A DNA stretch of 64,000 nt from Anaeramoeba flamelloides (lineage: Eukaryota > Metamonada > Anaeramoebidae). Below, in pieces: positions 34,841 to 47,251 of this stretch. The stretch is taken from positions 11,370,501 through 11,434,500 of the forward strand of contig JANTQA010000012.1 of the NCBI GenBank assembly GCA_027625915.1, given 5' to 3'. The notes beneath the pieces are model-generated. The model saw only the letters and a list, made by a program, of their open reading frames with translations. It made no database searches and was not told where the DNA came from. Numbering within the stretch: position 1 is the stretch's first letter; every line of letters starts with the position of its first letter. The translations under genes were made by a program, and so were the position numbers.

Positions 34841-37800
34841 AATATCTAGCTTTATGATAATCTTAACTTTGAAGTTTATATATCAAGATTCATTTTAAAA
34901 GTGAATTTTTTTAATATTAACGATTTTTTTTAACAAATTTTTTATTCTTGTCTGCTTACTAATTTTTTTTTTTTTTTTTTTTTTTGTTATATAAAATTCC
35001 TTAATACTTTTTTTTGGGGGTTAATCCCAATATAGAGCGCCAATTGACTTTACTGATTCATCGAAAGTTTCTACTATTCAGATTATATAAATAGATAAAT
35101 TTATTTCACTTTAATTTCATCAGGTTTGGTTTGTTCTATTTCTCCAGGTTTTTTAAGATCTTGTCATAACATGTTCAGCTTGTTTAAAGATAGAAGATCA
35201 CGGTTTTTAATACTTTAAATATTTTTATCTCTTTTTTTGGTCTAGAGCATGTTAAAAACAAAAAGAAGGGAACCCAAATGATTAAAAAATGTGAAATTAG
35301 AATTAGTAAAAGATTTTTCAAAAAATTAATACAAGTAATAACAGATTTAGATAAGAATAAAATTCAATAAAGAATTATTTTTTGATTTGTTGTTTTATTT
35401 GTTGTAATATACACAAATAAACTAAATATCATAATAAAGGGTCCATCTTACATTTGAATTTTGAATTTATTATGTATTGTTTTGAAGTTTTTCCACTCAC
35501 AATGAAAATTTTTCCTTTAAATCATTTTTTCTCTTTTTTATTTTTTCAACAGTTTTTTGTTAAAATGGAAAATGAAAATGAAAAATTGGAAAGAAGTAAC
35601 AGATGAATTAATGAAAAAATTGGTTTCAAATATGAAAAATAGATTAGATTTAGTTATTCAAATCGAAGGAGAATCGATAAATGGGTTTTATTAATTTTTT
35701 AAATAATAAATTTTTGATGTATGATTATTTCAAAATAAATGTCCCAATTTTTTTTAACATTTTTTTTTATTTTTTTTTCTAATATTTTTAGACAAAAAAT
35801 AAATATCTCTTCAGTATAGTATTGAATATTAAAATAGATATTTTTATATTATAATAGATAACTTCAATTATTAAAAATATTTTTCTTTAAAATTTGATTT
35901 TGAATTGTTCAATTACTTTGAAAGATAGTTTAAATTTTTGATCTTGGATATCTGATAGAATGTACTTGAAAAAAATATAAAGTGAAATGTAGTTATTTAA
36001 CCTATACGCTATTTTGAAAATAAATTTTTATCTTTTTATTATTAAAAAAAAACAAATTGATCCATAAATTAAATTACTAATAATAGAAAAAAAAATAAAT
36101 TTTCTCTGGATCCATAACACAAATAATACTTGGACTAAAAATTTATTTATTTTACTAATGTAAAACAAAAAAAAAGCACTATTTTTATTATTAAATATAA
36201 TATTACTATTATATAAATACTTTATTTACCAAAAAGTGTTGTTTGTTTTTAAATTTTCTTGGAATTTTTATTTGTGGGTTGTAATATTACTTAACTGGTA
36301 ACATTAAATTAAGTGAAATTTGGATACTAATTAAATCAATCTCTATTTTATTTCATTTATAATAAGTCCATGAAAAAATATGCAAAACGTTTTAAAAAAA
36401 TAATAACATAAATTAGAGAAAACAATACAATTAAATTTCAATAAAAACACTAAATATGTTAAGAACCTAAACAATTTTTTAAACAGTAAAACACAGTTAT
36501 AATACCCTTTCTCCTTATTTTAAAATTTTAATAGTTATTAAACATCTTTGCAACAAACAATTTTTCTGATCAAATAGAAAAAAACCAATTTCAGATTTTC
36601 TTCCGTGAAAAATATCAAAGACCAAGCTAAAGAATATTCATATCTTAATTTTCTGTAATGTTGTTCTAATGAACAAATTGGATTATTATTAAGAAAAAAT
36701 AAATGATTAAAAAAAAATTTTGCTATTTAAATCGTTTAATTGGTTTTTTAGTTGAATAATATTTTTTTAAAATTAATATAACTGTCTTTTTTTATTAATT
36801 CTCTTTCGGAATTTAGAATTGAAAGATTTTATTTCATTTTCCAAAATATTTTCCAAACAATTAGTGCGCTGTAGAAATCAAAAGATCTTCAAAAATAATT
36901 ATAAAAAGGGATATTCACTCATATGACTTAGAATCCGGGGATAATGTACTCTTTGCCCAAATTTTAAAATTGATTCATAATCAAAAAATAGCAATATTTA
37001 GTAGAGCTAAGTTGTTTTTGTCAATGATTAGGAAGATCAAGTTAATAGAACCAGAAAGAAGGTAAAGATAAAAAATGTTTTCATTGATCAAGTTTACCAC
37101 CCACTACAAAAATAAATTTTATTCACCATTTCTCATTTTAGTTTTTTTTAGACTCATATTTCGCTTTAGTACAGAGAGGGTTGCATGCACCCAATGATAA
37201 ACAAAAAAGTGGGTGCTCTCATCTTTCAAGAACTGTAAATGTAACCTAAAATTTCATAATCCATTTTTAGAAAAAGAAAAGTCCTCTAATCAACCCGAAA
37301 TACCTAAAGTATTACAACTTCAAGACTCATTATTTCTTCATTTTCATTTAAAAAGAACCAATAGATACCTTTTACTTCTTGAATTGTTTTATTTATTGCT
37401 AAAACAATAGCTAATTTTAATACATTATCACCTGACTCAAATCACATTTTAAAAATTTTTTTGAAATTTATTTCTTGAATTTTCAATAACAAGTCCCATT
37501 CCATTCATTCCTCATCAAATTATAAAACTTTTGTTTTAAAACTGATCAGCTTAAAATTTTTTTTACGAGAAAAAAAATTACATACTTTAAAGTTGGTATT
37601 TTTGAAAAAAATATGTTTGAAAAACGTAAAGCACTTCATTTAAAAATTGAAGGAATGCTTTATTGAACAAAATACCCAAAAGAAAAAAAAAATAAAATAG
37701 TACTGACATTGTAACGTAAGACATATTAATTTGGCTCTTGCTTATTGAAATTTTGAGTTAAAATTAAATTTTTTTGAAATAGGAATTTAATAGTATTAAA

Positions 37801-38129
37801 AATTTCAAGCTAGCAATAAAACAGCTATAAATAAAACATCAAATACTAAAAAATAATAGTATATATAGTTTTATTAAAATTTTGTGGAAAAATAACCTAA
37901 AAAAATTTTAAATTTTTTTAAAGTTAATTAAACAATTTCCTTTTATTATTTGTAAAAATAACAAAAAAATTCTTCAAATAATAAAAAAAAAAATAAAATT
38001 AACAAAACTAAAATATAAAAATTAAAATAATATGTATATATTAAGAAAATAAATATTGTGTTTAATATTAAAAAAATCTTTTATTTTGAATTTTTTTTAA
38101 TTTTTAAAAATGATAATGAGTAAATCTTT

Positions 38130-41100
38130 TTATAAAATGATACATTTCTTCTTTGGCTTTGAAGGCTTTTCTGACTTTCTAATTTCCCTAACTAAGTCAT
38201 GGAAACAATTTTCAATATTTTTCATGGTTTTTGCGGAGGTTTCGAAAAAAGGTACACCACAAGATTTGGCAACATTTTTCCCTTCATTTGCGGATACTTC
38301 TCTTCCACTTTCAAGATCGCATTTATTTGAGCATATCACACAAGGAAATGATTCTGCATCTTTCACCCTCAGTACAAGTTGATATAAGTCTGGAATTTCT
38401 TCAAAACTTGCATTATCTACCATGGAATATACAATTAAAAATCCATCACCAGATTCCATATACTATAAATAGAAATTGAAATTAATTATTATTTTTTATT
38501 TTTTTTAATTTTTGTTTTGTTTTCAGAAAAAAAAATTGATCGTATTAAGAAATGAAAATGTTTGAAATAATTTTAGTTAAGTACGATTAAAAATATTATT
38601 AAATTTTTTTGGGATGTTTAAGCAAAATGTCCATAAATAAGAGGTAAGAACGAACTTGAAATAGTTTGCTGTTAGTTTTTTATTTTTTTTTTCTTTTCAT
38701 ATCTTGAAATCTATGTTGTAGAGTATCAAAGTTTTTTAGTAGTTTTATTGTTAGATCAGAAAAACATTTAATTTTTGATCAAATCTAAAGTACTTTGTTA
38801 GATTTTTTTTTTTTTTTATTGTTTTAGTTATAAATTCATTTGCCATTTTCAGAATAAAAGTAATAATTAAAAAATAAAAAAGCACCATTAGGTTTTCCTA
38901 ATTGTGGTGGAATGGCATAAGTAGTTTCTTCTAAAAATCAATTTTTATCAAAAAAAATCTCAAAATTGATAAATCATGTTTTTTTTTTGTGTAAAAATAA
39001 AATAAAAATGAAAAAAAAAAACTAAGTAACAATTGAAATTCACTTTAGAATTTCTTCAGCATTCCTGAAATAAATTCAAAAAGAAAAGAAAAAAGAGACA
39101 TTTTACTAAAAAAGTAAAGATCTTTACAATTTTCACAAATAATTTGAAAATTTCATAAAATTACTAAAGGATTTATCCCAACCATTAATAAACAAATTCA
39201 GAAATTTTCGGTTATTCGAATTATATTTTGTAAAATTAAGGGTTTTTTTATCAAGTATGGACAACATTAATATTTCTCGTTAAAAGCTCAAAGCTGTACA
39301 TTTTAGAGCAAGATAGAAAATCAGGAAATAATTGTTTTTGGTAATTTTAATGGAATGAAATAAATAAATCAAAGTAATCAAGGAAGCCAAACGGAACACA
39401 AGAATTTAAAAATAAAACAAAAAAAGTTTCAAATTAACTTCAAGATTATGGTACCAATCGATACTTACACTCTTCAAATTTTAATTTTTATTATGATTAA
39501 AAAAAAATGAAAAAGTAAGAGTGAAAGATTAGTAATAAATTTAATTCATTTTATTGTTACTTTTAAGGGTTAAATGAAAAAATCATTTAATCCGGTAATG
39601 AGAGAATTTTGAAGTGATTAAATTTGTAATCTCCAATTCAAAGAGTATCTAAAATAGACTAGCCATTAGAAGCAGTTGAAAATTAGTTTAGTTTTCTAAA
39701 AAAAAAAAGAGAAAAAAATAAAGAGTTTTCTAAAAAAAAAATTAAGAAATGCAATAAAATTTATTTATTTTTATTCCTTATTCTTAAAATTTCTTTTAAA
39801 AAAGTGGGGAATTTGGGTTATTTAAAAGTACTTTAAAAAATACTCTTTAAGTGTGAAATTTTGCAATGTTTTTATAAATTCTTTGAAAAAATTAAAATTT
39901 TGAATTTTTAAAGTAAGGTCATTTTAAAAAAGTGAAAACTTTTTTTTTTATGATTTTATCAGAATTAAAACTTTTTTAAAGTTTTGTGTTTTCATAAGGT
40001 GAAAACTTTTTTTAAAAAAAGGTGCTTTCCTTTACACTCCAACCGCTACATCGTATTTAAAGTTTGAACCTTCACTTTATTAAAATGGAAAATTTTCAAA
40101 AGGTTTTAATTCTGAAAAAGTTTTCACTTTTTTTAAATAGAAAGTTTGATAAAAGTTTTAAAAAAGTCTTCACTTTTTTAAAGTGACTGTAACTGTTTTG
40201 TTTTTTTTTTTTACTTTTATCATGAGTTTTATGATTAAATATTTTTCCTAATTAATATTTTTTATTCATTTTAATCCTGTCTTGATAAAAAAAAAAAAAA
40301 AAATTAAATTTTATTTGTGATTATTTTAATTTATATTGTATCATGAATTAAAGAATATTTGATTTTAAAGAAAGGTTTTAATGTTTTATTTTCATTTAAA
40401 AAACAAAATTTGGTTTTTAATAACAGACTTTTCAATTAATTTCGTTTATAATTAACACCATTTTAATAAGATGTTACAAAAAAGTTTTTAAAATATATAT
40501 AAAAATCTTTGATAAACTTCAATCAGACTATTTGTAAGGCTATATTGAAATCTTTTTTGTCACACTTTTTTATCAAAAAACTATTATATAAATTTTGTTG
40601 AATAATACTGATAAACTCAAATTTAAAAAAAAAATTTAATTTTATCTCAGAATTCAAAAAGGTAAAGCTTAATGTAATCCCCCAACTTTTTTTGTTTTTA
40701 ATTGATTTAGTGAAGATGCTTTTATTTTTTCATTTAATAATTCGTAAAATATATTTGGCGATTTGACATAAAAATTTTCATTTGCTAATTGGAAAATGAC
40801 AGTAATCGAAAAATCTTTTTTTGAATAGTTCATTGAAATAACCAAAACTAGAGTATTTCAAATCAATTCAAAAATTATATGGAGACTCAATATAATAAAA
40901 TAGTTTGAAAGGGTATTTAAATAAATGAGTGAGAAAAGCAAAACTGCTAAAAAAAAATAAGAAAATATCGAATATTATTTTCAAATTGAAACATTTGATA
41001 AATATTTATTTGAAAAGTTTATTATACAGTCTTTTAAAAAGGTGGGTACTAAAAGGTTTTAAAGGGTATCAACCAAACTGCTTAAGAGGGTGAGTCAAGC

Positions 41101-42563
41101 AGTTTGATCAGAAGCATTTTTTAAAACTAATAGTCCAGACTTTTTATCAAAAATGATAAATAATGCTGACTTTTACCTAATAAATGGAAAAAAAATTTCA
41201 CTAAATTTTCATTTTCCTTTTTCAAATAGGGTTCACAAAGAATAACCTATTTCTTTTTCAAATGGAGTTCACAAATTACAACCTACTACTTTGAAAACTT
41301 TATTTAGTAAAAAGGAAAAATAAGGGGAACGAAGTGAAAACTGTTTCCGAATTTGTTCGGCAAATGTCCTAATGAACTATATTTTGATCACAACAAGAGA
41401 CAGTTCAATTACAACCACCTTCTAATACTTTTGATAATAATTGTTTCTCTAATTCGGTTGCTTGTCATTTTTATTTGGGTGATACAAAGAATAGTCCGAT
41501 CTTATTTAATAATTGTGCCAAAATACAGCTGTTAAAAAAAAAGTTTGGATCAAAATTTTTTAAAAATAAGTGAATCAACTGTCCCACCTGTTTTAGATAA
41601 ACACTTTTTATAAATTTTAGTCTAGCTTTTTTAAAACAGTTGCAGAAAATTATTTACAAAATTTTAATCCAATCAATGTAAAAAATTACAATTATTGTAT
41701 AAAACACTTATTTGTGTAATTCGAAATCAAAAATTATTTATTTTAAAGTCTGGGTTTGTGGTTTATTACAGTCATTTTCCAATTCTAAAAGAAATTTTCT
41801 TATTTCAAGTGCTCCAAAATCATGCTTTAGAGGAATTAGTAGAAAAATATAAAAAGATCACTAAGAAATCAATTAAAAATGAAATTTTTTGAAATTTAAT
41901 TAGCTATTTCTGATTAAGCCCCAAGTTAAAATTTTAATTTTTTTCATTTGAATTTAACAGTATTATGCCCGTTTTAATGAAAAAACCCAAAGATCTTCAC
42001 AACTAAATTCATAATGAAAATCTTAGGTATTAATTGAGCGTTTTCTGATTGTACTTTTAAAACAAAAATTTATTTTTTCAAATTAAATAGACAATACACA
42101 GAAGAACTTCAAAAAATTTTGTAAAAAATATGTTAAAATTATCAACAGATCCAACCTTCGGAATTGAAAAAAAAAAAAAAAAAATAGGAAAGAAAAAGAA
42201 AAGAAAAACTATTCTACAAACCTGTTCACGCATTGCTGAATATTCTTCTTGGCCTGCAGTATCAAGAACATCAAGGAGAACTGTTTTACTGTCTACAGTT
42301 ATTTGTTTACGATAAGTTTCTTCAATTGTTGGATCTTTTCATTTACAACAAAAAAGAAAAGTTAAAACAGTAATTTGAAGATTTTGAAAAAGGTGAACAA
42401 ACAAAAAGTTTCTTGGGATTTTGGAAAAAAAAAAAAAAAAAAAATAAAGAAGGAATTTGAATTTACCATAATCAGTAACAAAAAAATTTTGAAGGAAACG
42501 AATTGTCATTGCGGATTTACCAACGCCACCACCACCAATTACAACTATCTTCCTTTCTTCCAT
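38130..42563 (-). CDS. Ras-family small GTPase, three exons
   Basis: Exons (minus strand): 42467-42563, 42222-42334 and 38130-38462, giving 180 residues. Introns are 132 bp (GTAAAT...AAAAG) and 3,759 bp (GTTTGT...TTATAG). The joins rebuild Ras without gaps: P-loop [10 protein letters not shown] aligns with human Ras residues 10-19, effector YDPTIEETY with 32-40, and [14 protein letters not shown] carries catalytic Gln at position 61. SNKCDL and ETSAK are the guanine-specificity motifs. Position 12 is Gly as in wild-type Ras. The C-terminus is a lysine-rich stretch and the CaaX box CIIL; the final Leu predicts geranylgeranylation and plasma-membrane anchoring. The closest group is classical Ras/Rap, not Rab or Rho, since the effector loop is YDPTIE. 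The gene acts as a GDP/GTP switch. The very long second intron in a 180-residue gene is unusual. Confidence 0.95.
38463..42221 (-). other. 3.76-kb intron of the Ras gene
   Basis: Splits codons 70 and 71 of Ras (after DQ/EQ, before YM). It contains MITE L (39916-40189) and otherwise A/T-rich sequence. Chance frames such as those at 41353 and 41695 show no family resemblance. Nothing else is recognised. Confidence 0.85.
39916..40189. mobile_element. Palindromic MITE (family L) in the Ras intron
   Basis: 274 bp with TA flanks. The ends are AGGTCATTTTAAAAAAGTGA and, on the complement of the other side, CAGTCACTTTAAAAAAGTGA. A further inverted block (AGAATTAAAAC..TTT) and the motif AAAAAGTGAAAACTTTTT are repeated within each arm. 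The centre has a short higher-GC patch (ACTCCAACCGCTACATCG). Non-coding. Confidence 0.65.
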
Positions 42564-44292
42564 TTTGACAAAAAAAAAATAAAAATAAAATTACAAAGGG
42601 AATTTAAAAAAGAAAAAAATAAGAAAATGAATGTGAAATGAGAAAAGTTTTCAAATGAATTAGCCAAATAAGGTTGTTTAAATCATAGAAAACAAACAGA
42701 CATTCTAGATTTGTAATCTAACCTAAAAGTCACTTAATTTTTTAAGACCGAATTACATATTTTGTTTTCCAAAGAAATGAACTGATCTTTACCAAACACT
42801 TTAGTGTTGTGTTATTTTTTTTCTTTTGAACTAACACAGTTAGAATTTTTTAAAAATAATTAAAAATTTTTTTTCAAACCTTTTTTTTGACACAAAATTG
42901 ATTAATAGTCACCTTTAAACAAGATTTTGAACAACCCCTTTAACAAAATCCAGTTGCTACCAACTGGACTTTAAAAGCAATTATTTAAAATAAAACAAAG
43001 TTCTTATTTGCTTCGACTACAAAAAAAATAATTAGTTTGAAAAACAGTACAATTTTATTTCAAAGAGACAAACAAGAGAAGTAAATGTTTTTTAAAACAC
43101 CAAAGCGAAACTTTTGAACAAATTGTAACTTTCCTCAAATAACAAAGGTTAAATTTAAAAAGATTTTATGTTAATTATTTTGTCTTTATTAAACGGTTTT
43201 TTTTTTTTAGAAGAACAAATAATTTGCAAGTATTAGGTTTCATGTGACTCCACGATTTTATTCAAACACTAAAACCATGAAATCTCTTCATCAACTCAGG
43301 CTTTAAACTAATTTTTTGACATTTTAAATTAATTAATTCAAAAACTTTTCCCTTTTGAAGTATCACTTTTAAAAGAACGAAATTCAATTTCTTTTTTTCA
43401 TAATTACTAAAAAAAGTTTTCATCTTCGTTATTTTTAATATTTTGGCAAAAAGATGATCTTACAAACTGATACCAAAGTAATTATCTCTACCGCCAAAAA
43501 AACATTCTGTTCTTAATTTCTTTTCTTTTTTGGTTTTTTTTACCATTTGCAAAAAAGAGAATAATTGATTTTTCATCAGAATGTTAGAAAATACCATACG
43601 GGATATTCTTCCAACGATCATTATTTTAATAATTTCATTATTCCTTTTGTGAAAATTTTTTTTTTTCCAAAAAATGAAAAAGTTTTGATTTGGTTCACAA
43701 ATTACGATCTTTAGATCTGACAACTAAGAATTTTAACGAAGAGAAGAGTTAGGCAATCAATACCTTTAAACAACGTAAGTCACGTTGGTTTCTATTTATA
43801 ACATTTCACAAAAGGGTGAGAGAGGAACAGAAGAAAGGTTTGTCTTTCAATTCTAAATATTGTTTGTAATTGACCATTAGTTTCAATAGCGTCCACCCCT
43901 GAGTCTCGCACCAAATAAAATACGTTTAATCATCATTTTACAATCTCTTTTTTGTTTAATAAGCACTCTTTTTGGACGGTTGGGAATAAATAAACACTAA
44001 AATATGAGATTAACAGCTACAACAATTTTATAAGAGCGTTTTGATCAAAATACAATTTATCTCTAAAATAGTACATACACATTTTGGTGTTATCTGTTCT
44101 TCCTATTTCATCCAAAATCAGAAAGTTTAAACTTTATATTCATACACTTATGATGTTCAAAGCCGAACACGGAATTAGAAAAGATTACAGGCTGGTTGAC
44201 TTTTCGAGAATTGTGTTAGTTGGAATAGAAAATTCAATTTCTCTCAAATCATGAAATAAAAAAATCAATTTCGGTTCCATCATCAGAGATTA

Positions 44293-44726
44293 CAGTTGTG
44301 GAAAAAAAGTGAAACTGGAAAAAAAGTGAAACACGGTTTTTAATTGGGAACATTACTGAAAATTCAAAGTAAGATCAATGAAAAAAAGAATAAATAAATA
44401 AATAAAGACAAAATGAAGTATTCGCCACAATAACAGTTTTTTTAATACTATTATTAGGTATGGGTTTTTTCTTTGATTGATCAATTATTAAAAATTTGTT
44501 CAAAAAATTGACTATTTTTGAGATCTCAAAAACCACACACACAATTTCGATAAATCAGTAGATTTAAATAGTATTTGTTGGGTTGATTGAAAATTATATA
44601 CTGGATTATTATTTGAAGTTAATTGGTTTCTTCTTTTTATTGATTTTACTTTTCATTTTCAGTAATGTTCCCAATTAAAAACCGTGTTTCACTTTTTTTC
44701 CAGTTTCACTTTTTTTCCACAACAGT
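44293..44726. mobile_element. Palindromic MITE family A, copy 2 (intact ends)
   Basis: 434 bp with TA at both sides. The left end reads CAGTTGTGGAAAAAAAGTGA and the right end complement reads ACTGTTGTGGAAAAAAAGTG. Each arm carries two tandem GGAAAAAAAGTGAAAC units, followed by CACGGTTTTTAATTGGGAAC and ATTACTGAAAAT. Arms match for about 60 bp almost perfectly and then weakly towards the centre. The CAGT-like, GTGG-containing end and the TA target are the pattern of Tc1-type terminal repeats. Non-coding. Confidence 0.8.
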
Positions 44727-46195
44727 TATGTTTTTTTGTTGTTAACAATGGAAAAAATCAAATCACGAGAGAAAAGAAATTCTAGGGCACAGGAAATGAA
44801 ACTAAAGCCTTTAGAATTTATGTTTTTTAAGGGGCTTATGCCACCCTAGATTTGTCTAAAATTAAAGAGTATTTTAATTGGATGTAAACCATTATAAATC
44901 TACATGGTTCAAATGACTCAGAAAAAAACCATTATAAATCTAAAAGAATAATAAATTATTATATTATTCACTAAGGATCACAATTTAGAATTATTAAATT
45001 TGAATTGTTTTTAATTCCTTATCAATAATACATAAAAATAGAATCCAAAATAATATTATTCCAATACCCTTGGGCCACCCTTGGAATTTAACACCCCCCA
45101 CCATCCCCTGAAAAAACTTCTCAGAATTTTTTAAATCAAATATTTCAACTATTCTCAAAAACGTGTTTTAACATACATGTAATTTTTTTTGAAAAAACCA
45201 AGTTTTCGAAGAATGAATCACAAATGCCAACAATAGGGTACACACCTTTTGGATTTATATAATTAATTGTTTAAAATTCTTTTTACTTGTGAAAAATTTA
45301 TAATTATTATTATTATTTTGTCAGTATTTCTACAAAAAAAGTTTTATAATCGTGTTTTTTTTTTTGATATTTACCCTTCATAAAAGGAAAAAATAATTTA
45401 TATAGTGATTGCCAAATTTAATTTTTAATAGATAAAATTTTTATTTTTTTTTTTTTTTTTTGAAAATAAATTTTCTTGTTTTTACTGTCAAAAAAGAAAA
45501 CAGACATTTCAATAGATCAGAAAAATACAAATTCCAAGTTTATGAAATTTCATTTTTTTGATTTTTACATTTAACTTTTGAAATAAATAATTATAAAATG
45601 TAATTTTTAGTGTTTCTTAAACCCCCAATTTGTAGATCACGGTTTTTTACCCTCAAAAAATTTAAAAATATCTTATCATAAGAAAAATTCGAAATTAGAA
45701 TATTGATAATCTAAAATATAAGAAAATGAATTAAAAAAATTTCTCTACAATAATTAATAAAAATGAAAAATTGTAGTTTACCCCTCATATGCAATTGATT
45801 GAAAGGTTAAATTTGATACCCTTTACAAGACATTTTCAACAAGTACTGTTTTATTCCAAGATACCTCACTACAAAGAAATGATTAAATATTTCTCAAATT
45901 TTTGAAGTTAATTATATTAAAAAATTGTCTTTAATAAATCTTTAATCAATACAATTATTTTTGATTAACTTTTTTGAATATATAAATATTAAACTTCTTC
46001 CGTCTTAATTAAAAATAAATTTATATCATAACTATCACACCACAAATTTTACATAATAAATATAACAATCAAACAAAAAATTCAGTTTTAAGTATTTTTG
46101 GTTGTGTCAAAATTTCTTAGACAGGGTAAGATAAAAACAATTTCTTGAAAAACAAAATTAAAAAATTGAATAATTTTAAAAATGATTATAATTCT

Positions 46196-46412
46196 CTCAA
46201 CAATTTTTTGCAAAATAACTGTAAAAAAATTTTTCATTCAACTAATCAAAAATAAGATTTTAAAAATCACAAAACATTTCAAAATTTATATTCTTAAAAC
46301 TAGCTTAAATTATATATTTCCCGTTTTAGTATTGGACGTTTTGATGATTTATTTTAATACTTTGAATGTGAATATTTTGGAAATATGAATGAAAATTTTG
46401 ATCTTTTTATTT
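46196..46412 (+). repeat. Dispersed repeat family E, copy 4
   Basis: Ends in GAAAATTTTGATCTTTTTAT and shares 'TTTTGATGATTTATTTTAAT' with copy 2 and 'GGAAATATGAATGAAAATT' with copy 1. It lies about 210 bp upstream of RPB6. Confidence 0.7.
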
Positions 46413-46496
46413 TCTAATCAACCGAAAAGCTGGAAAAAAGGTTTTTGCTCAATAAATATCAGAGAATAATTTGTTAAAATAATCATTCTATAAACA

Positions 46497-46511
46497 TTGG
46501 TGAATGAAAAA
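46497..46511 (+). promoter_or_regulatory. Candidate promoter motif upstream of RPB6
   Basis: ATTGGTGAATGAAAA, about 110 bases before the RPB6 ATG, resembles the duplicated TATTGGTGAA(T/C)AAAA motif before the ferredoxin gene. Function is guessed from position. Confidence 0.25.
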
Positions 46512-46622
46512 ACACGAAAAACTTCTCCCTTAATTTTAAAAAAGACAAATTATCAAATCATTTTTTAATCTTTTCCATATTAATCTCACTCAATCTTTAT
46601 CTCTTTAAAATCAATTTTAATA

Positions 46623-47251
46623 ATGACTTACCAACAAGACGTATTTGGAATGGAGCAAATTGATGAAGAAATCAACACGGAATTAAAAGAAACGGTTAAC
46701 GAGGATAGCGAAATTTTAACAGAAGAGGAATATAAAAAGCAACAAGAGAAAAACACACAAGAAAAGAAAAAAAGAATTACAACAAGGTACATGACCAAAT
46801 ATGAAAAGGCACGTGTTTTAGGTACAAGGGCGCTCCAAATAAGGTTTGTTTTTCATTCGTCCCTTTGTTGAATTTTTTAACCTTTTCAAAATTACAAGAA
46901 ATTGTAGCTTGTGACAATTTCTTGCTTTTAGTGTTGGGAAAAATGTTTTTCAAGATTACAAGCCACCAACAAACAGAAATATTCAAAATTTAATCTTTTT
47001 TCTGAATTTACTCTTTTCTTTTTACTTTTCCCAAACAACAAAAAAAAAAAAAAAAAAACGTTAATAAAAATAATCTGATCCGTAGTATGAATAGCCCTAT
47101 TATGGTTGAAATTGAAAATGAAACAGATCCTTTTGAAATTGCTCTTAAGGAATTAAAAGCTGGCAAGATCCCATTAATTATTCGAAGGTATTTACCAGAC
47201 GGAGGATATGAAGACGTTTCTGCTTCTGAGTTGATTGTTGACTTTCATTAA
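46623..47251 (+). CDS. RPB6: RNA polymerases I/II/III common subunit RPB6 (RPABC2)
   Basis: Exon 1 is 46623-46843 and exon 2 is 47086-47251; the intron is 242 bp (GTTTGT...CGTAG). The product has 128 residues, close to the usual eukaryotic size (human about 127). The N-terminal half is acidic and unstructured (about residues 1-50). The conserved core [19 protein letters not shown] runs across the splice into [10 protein letters not shown], then [20 protein letters not shown] and [20 protein letters not shown]. These blocks are diagnostic for RPB6/RpoK/omega. The intron splits the conserved ALQI-S-M stretch, and the only phase-correct join restores it. RPB6 is a shared subunit needed for assembly and stability of all three nuclear RNA polymerases. 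Another acceptor would break the family alignment, so the model is firm. Confidence 0.97.

Larger units (their letters stand above)
32216..38129. other. Long AT-rich interval between the giant gene and Ras
   Basis: No gene is firmly supported in about 5.9 kb. It contains family E copy 3 (reversed), family G copy 2, a TA run and a T run at about 34962-34985. Three modest open frames with plausible splice signals (33267-33398, 35553-35694 and 36875-37061, all +) are discussed in the findings but could be chance. Confidence 0.55.
42564..46622. other. Divergent intergenic region between Ras (-) and RPB6 (+)
   Basis: Shared upstream region of two divergently transcribed genes, about 4 kb. It contains MITE A copy 2 and family E copy 4. 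A small perfect hairpin (CAACGT, 5-base loop, ACGTTG) lies near 43773. An 87-codon minus frame at 43460-43723 lacks an ATG at its start and is not supported. Confidence 0.6.

Noticed and set aside
38130-42563. Separate small genes at 38.1 kb and 42.5 kb
   Set aside because: Their protein texts are the C- and N-terminal parts of one Ras GTPase and join through a middle exon in perfect register.
43460-43723. 87-codon minus-strand frame
   Set aside because: It begins with TTG, is rich in Phe/Lys/Asn and shows no family resemblance.
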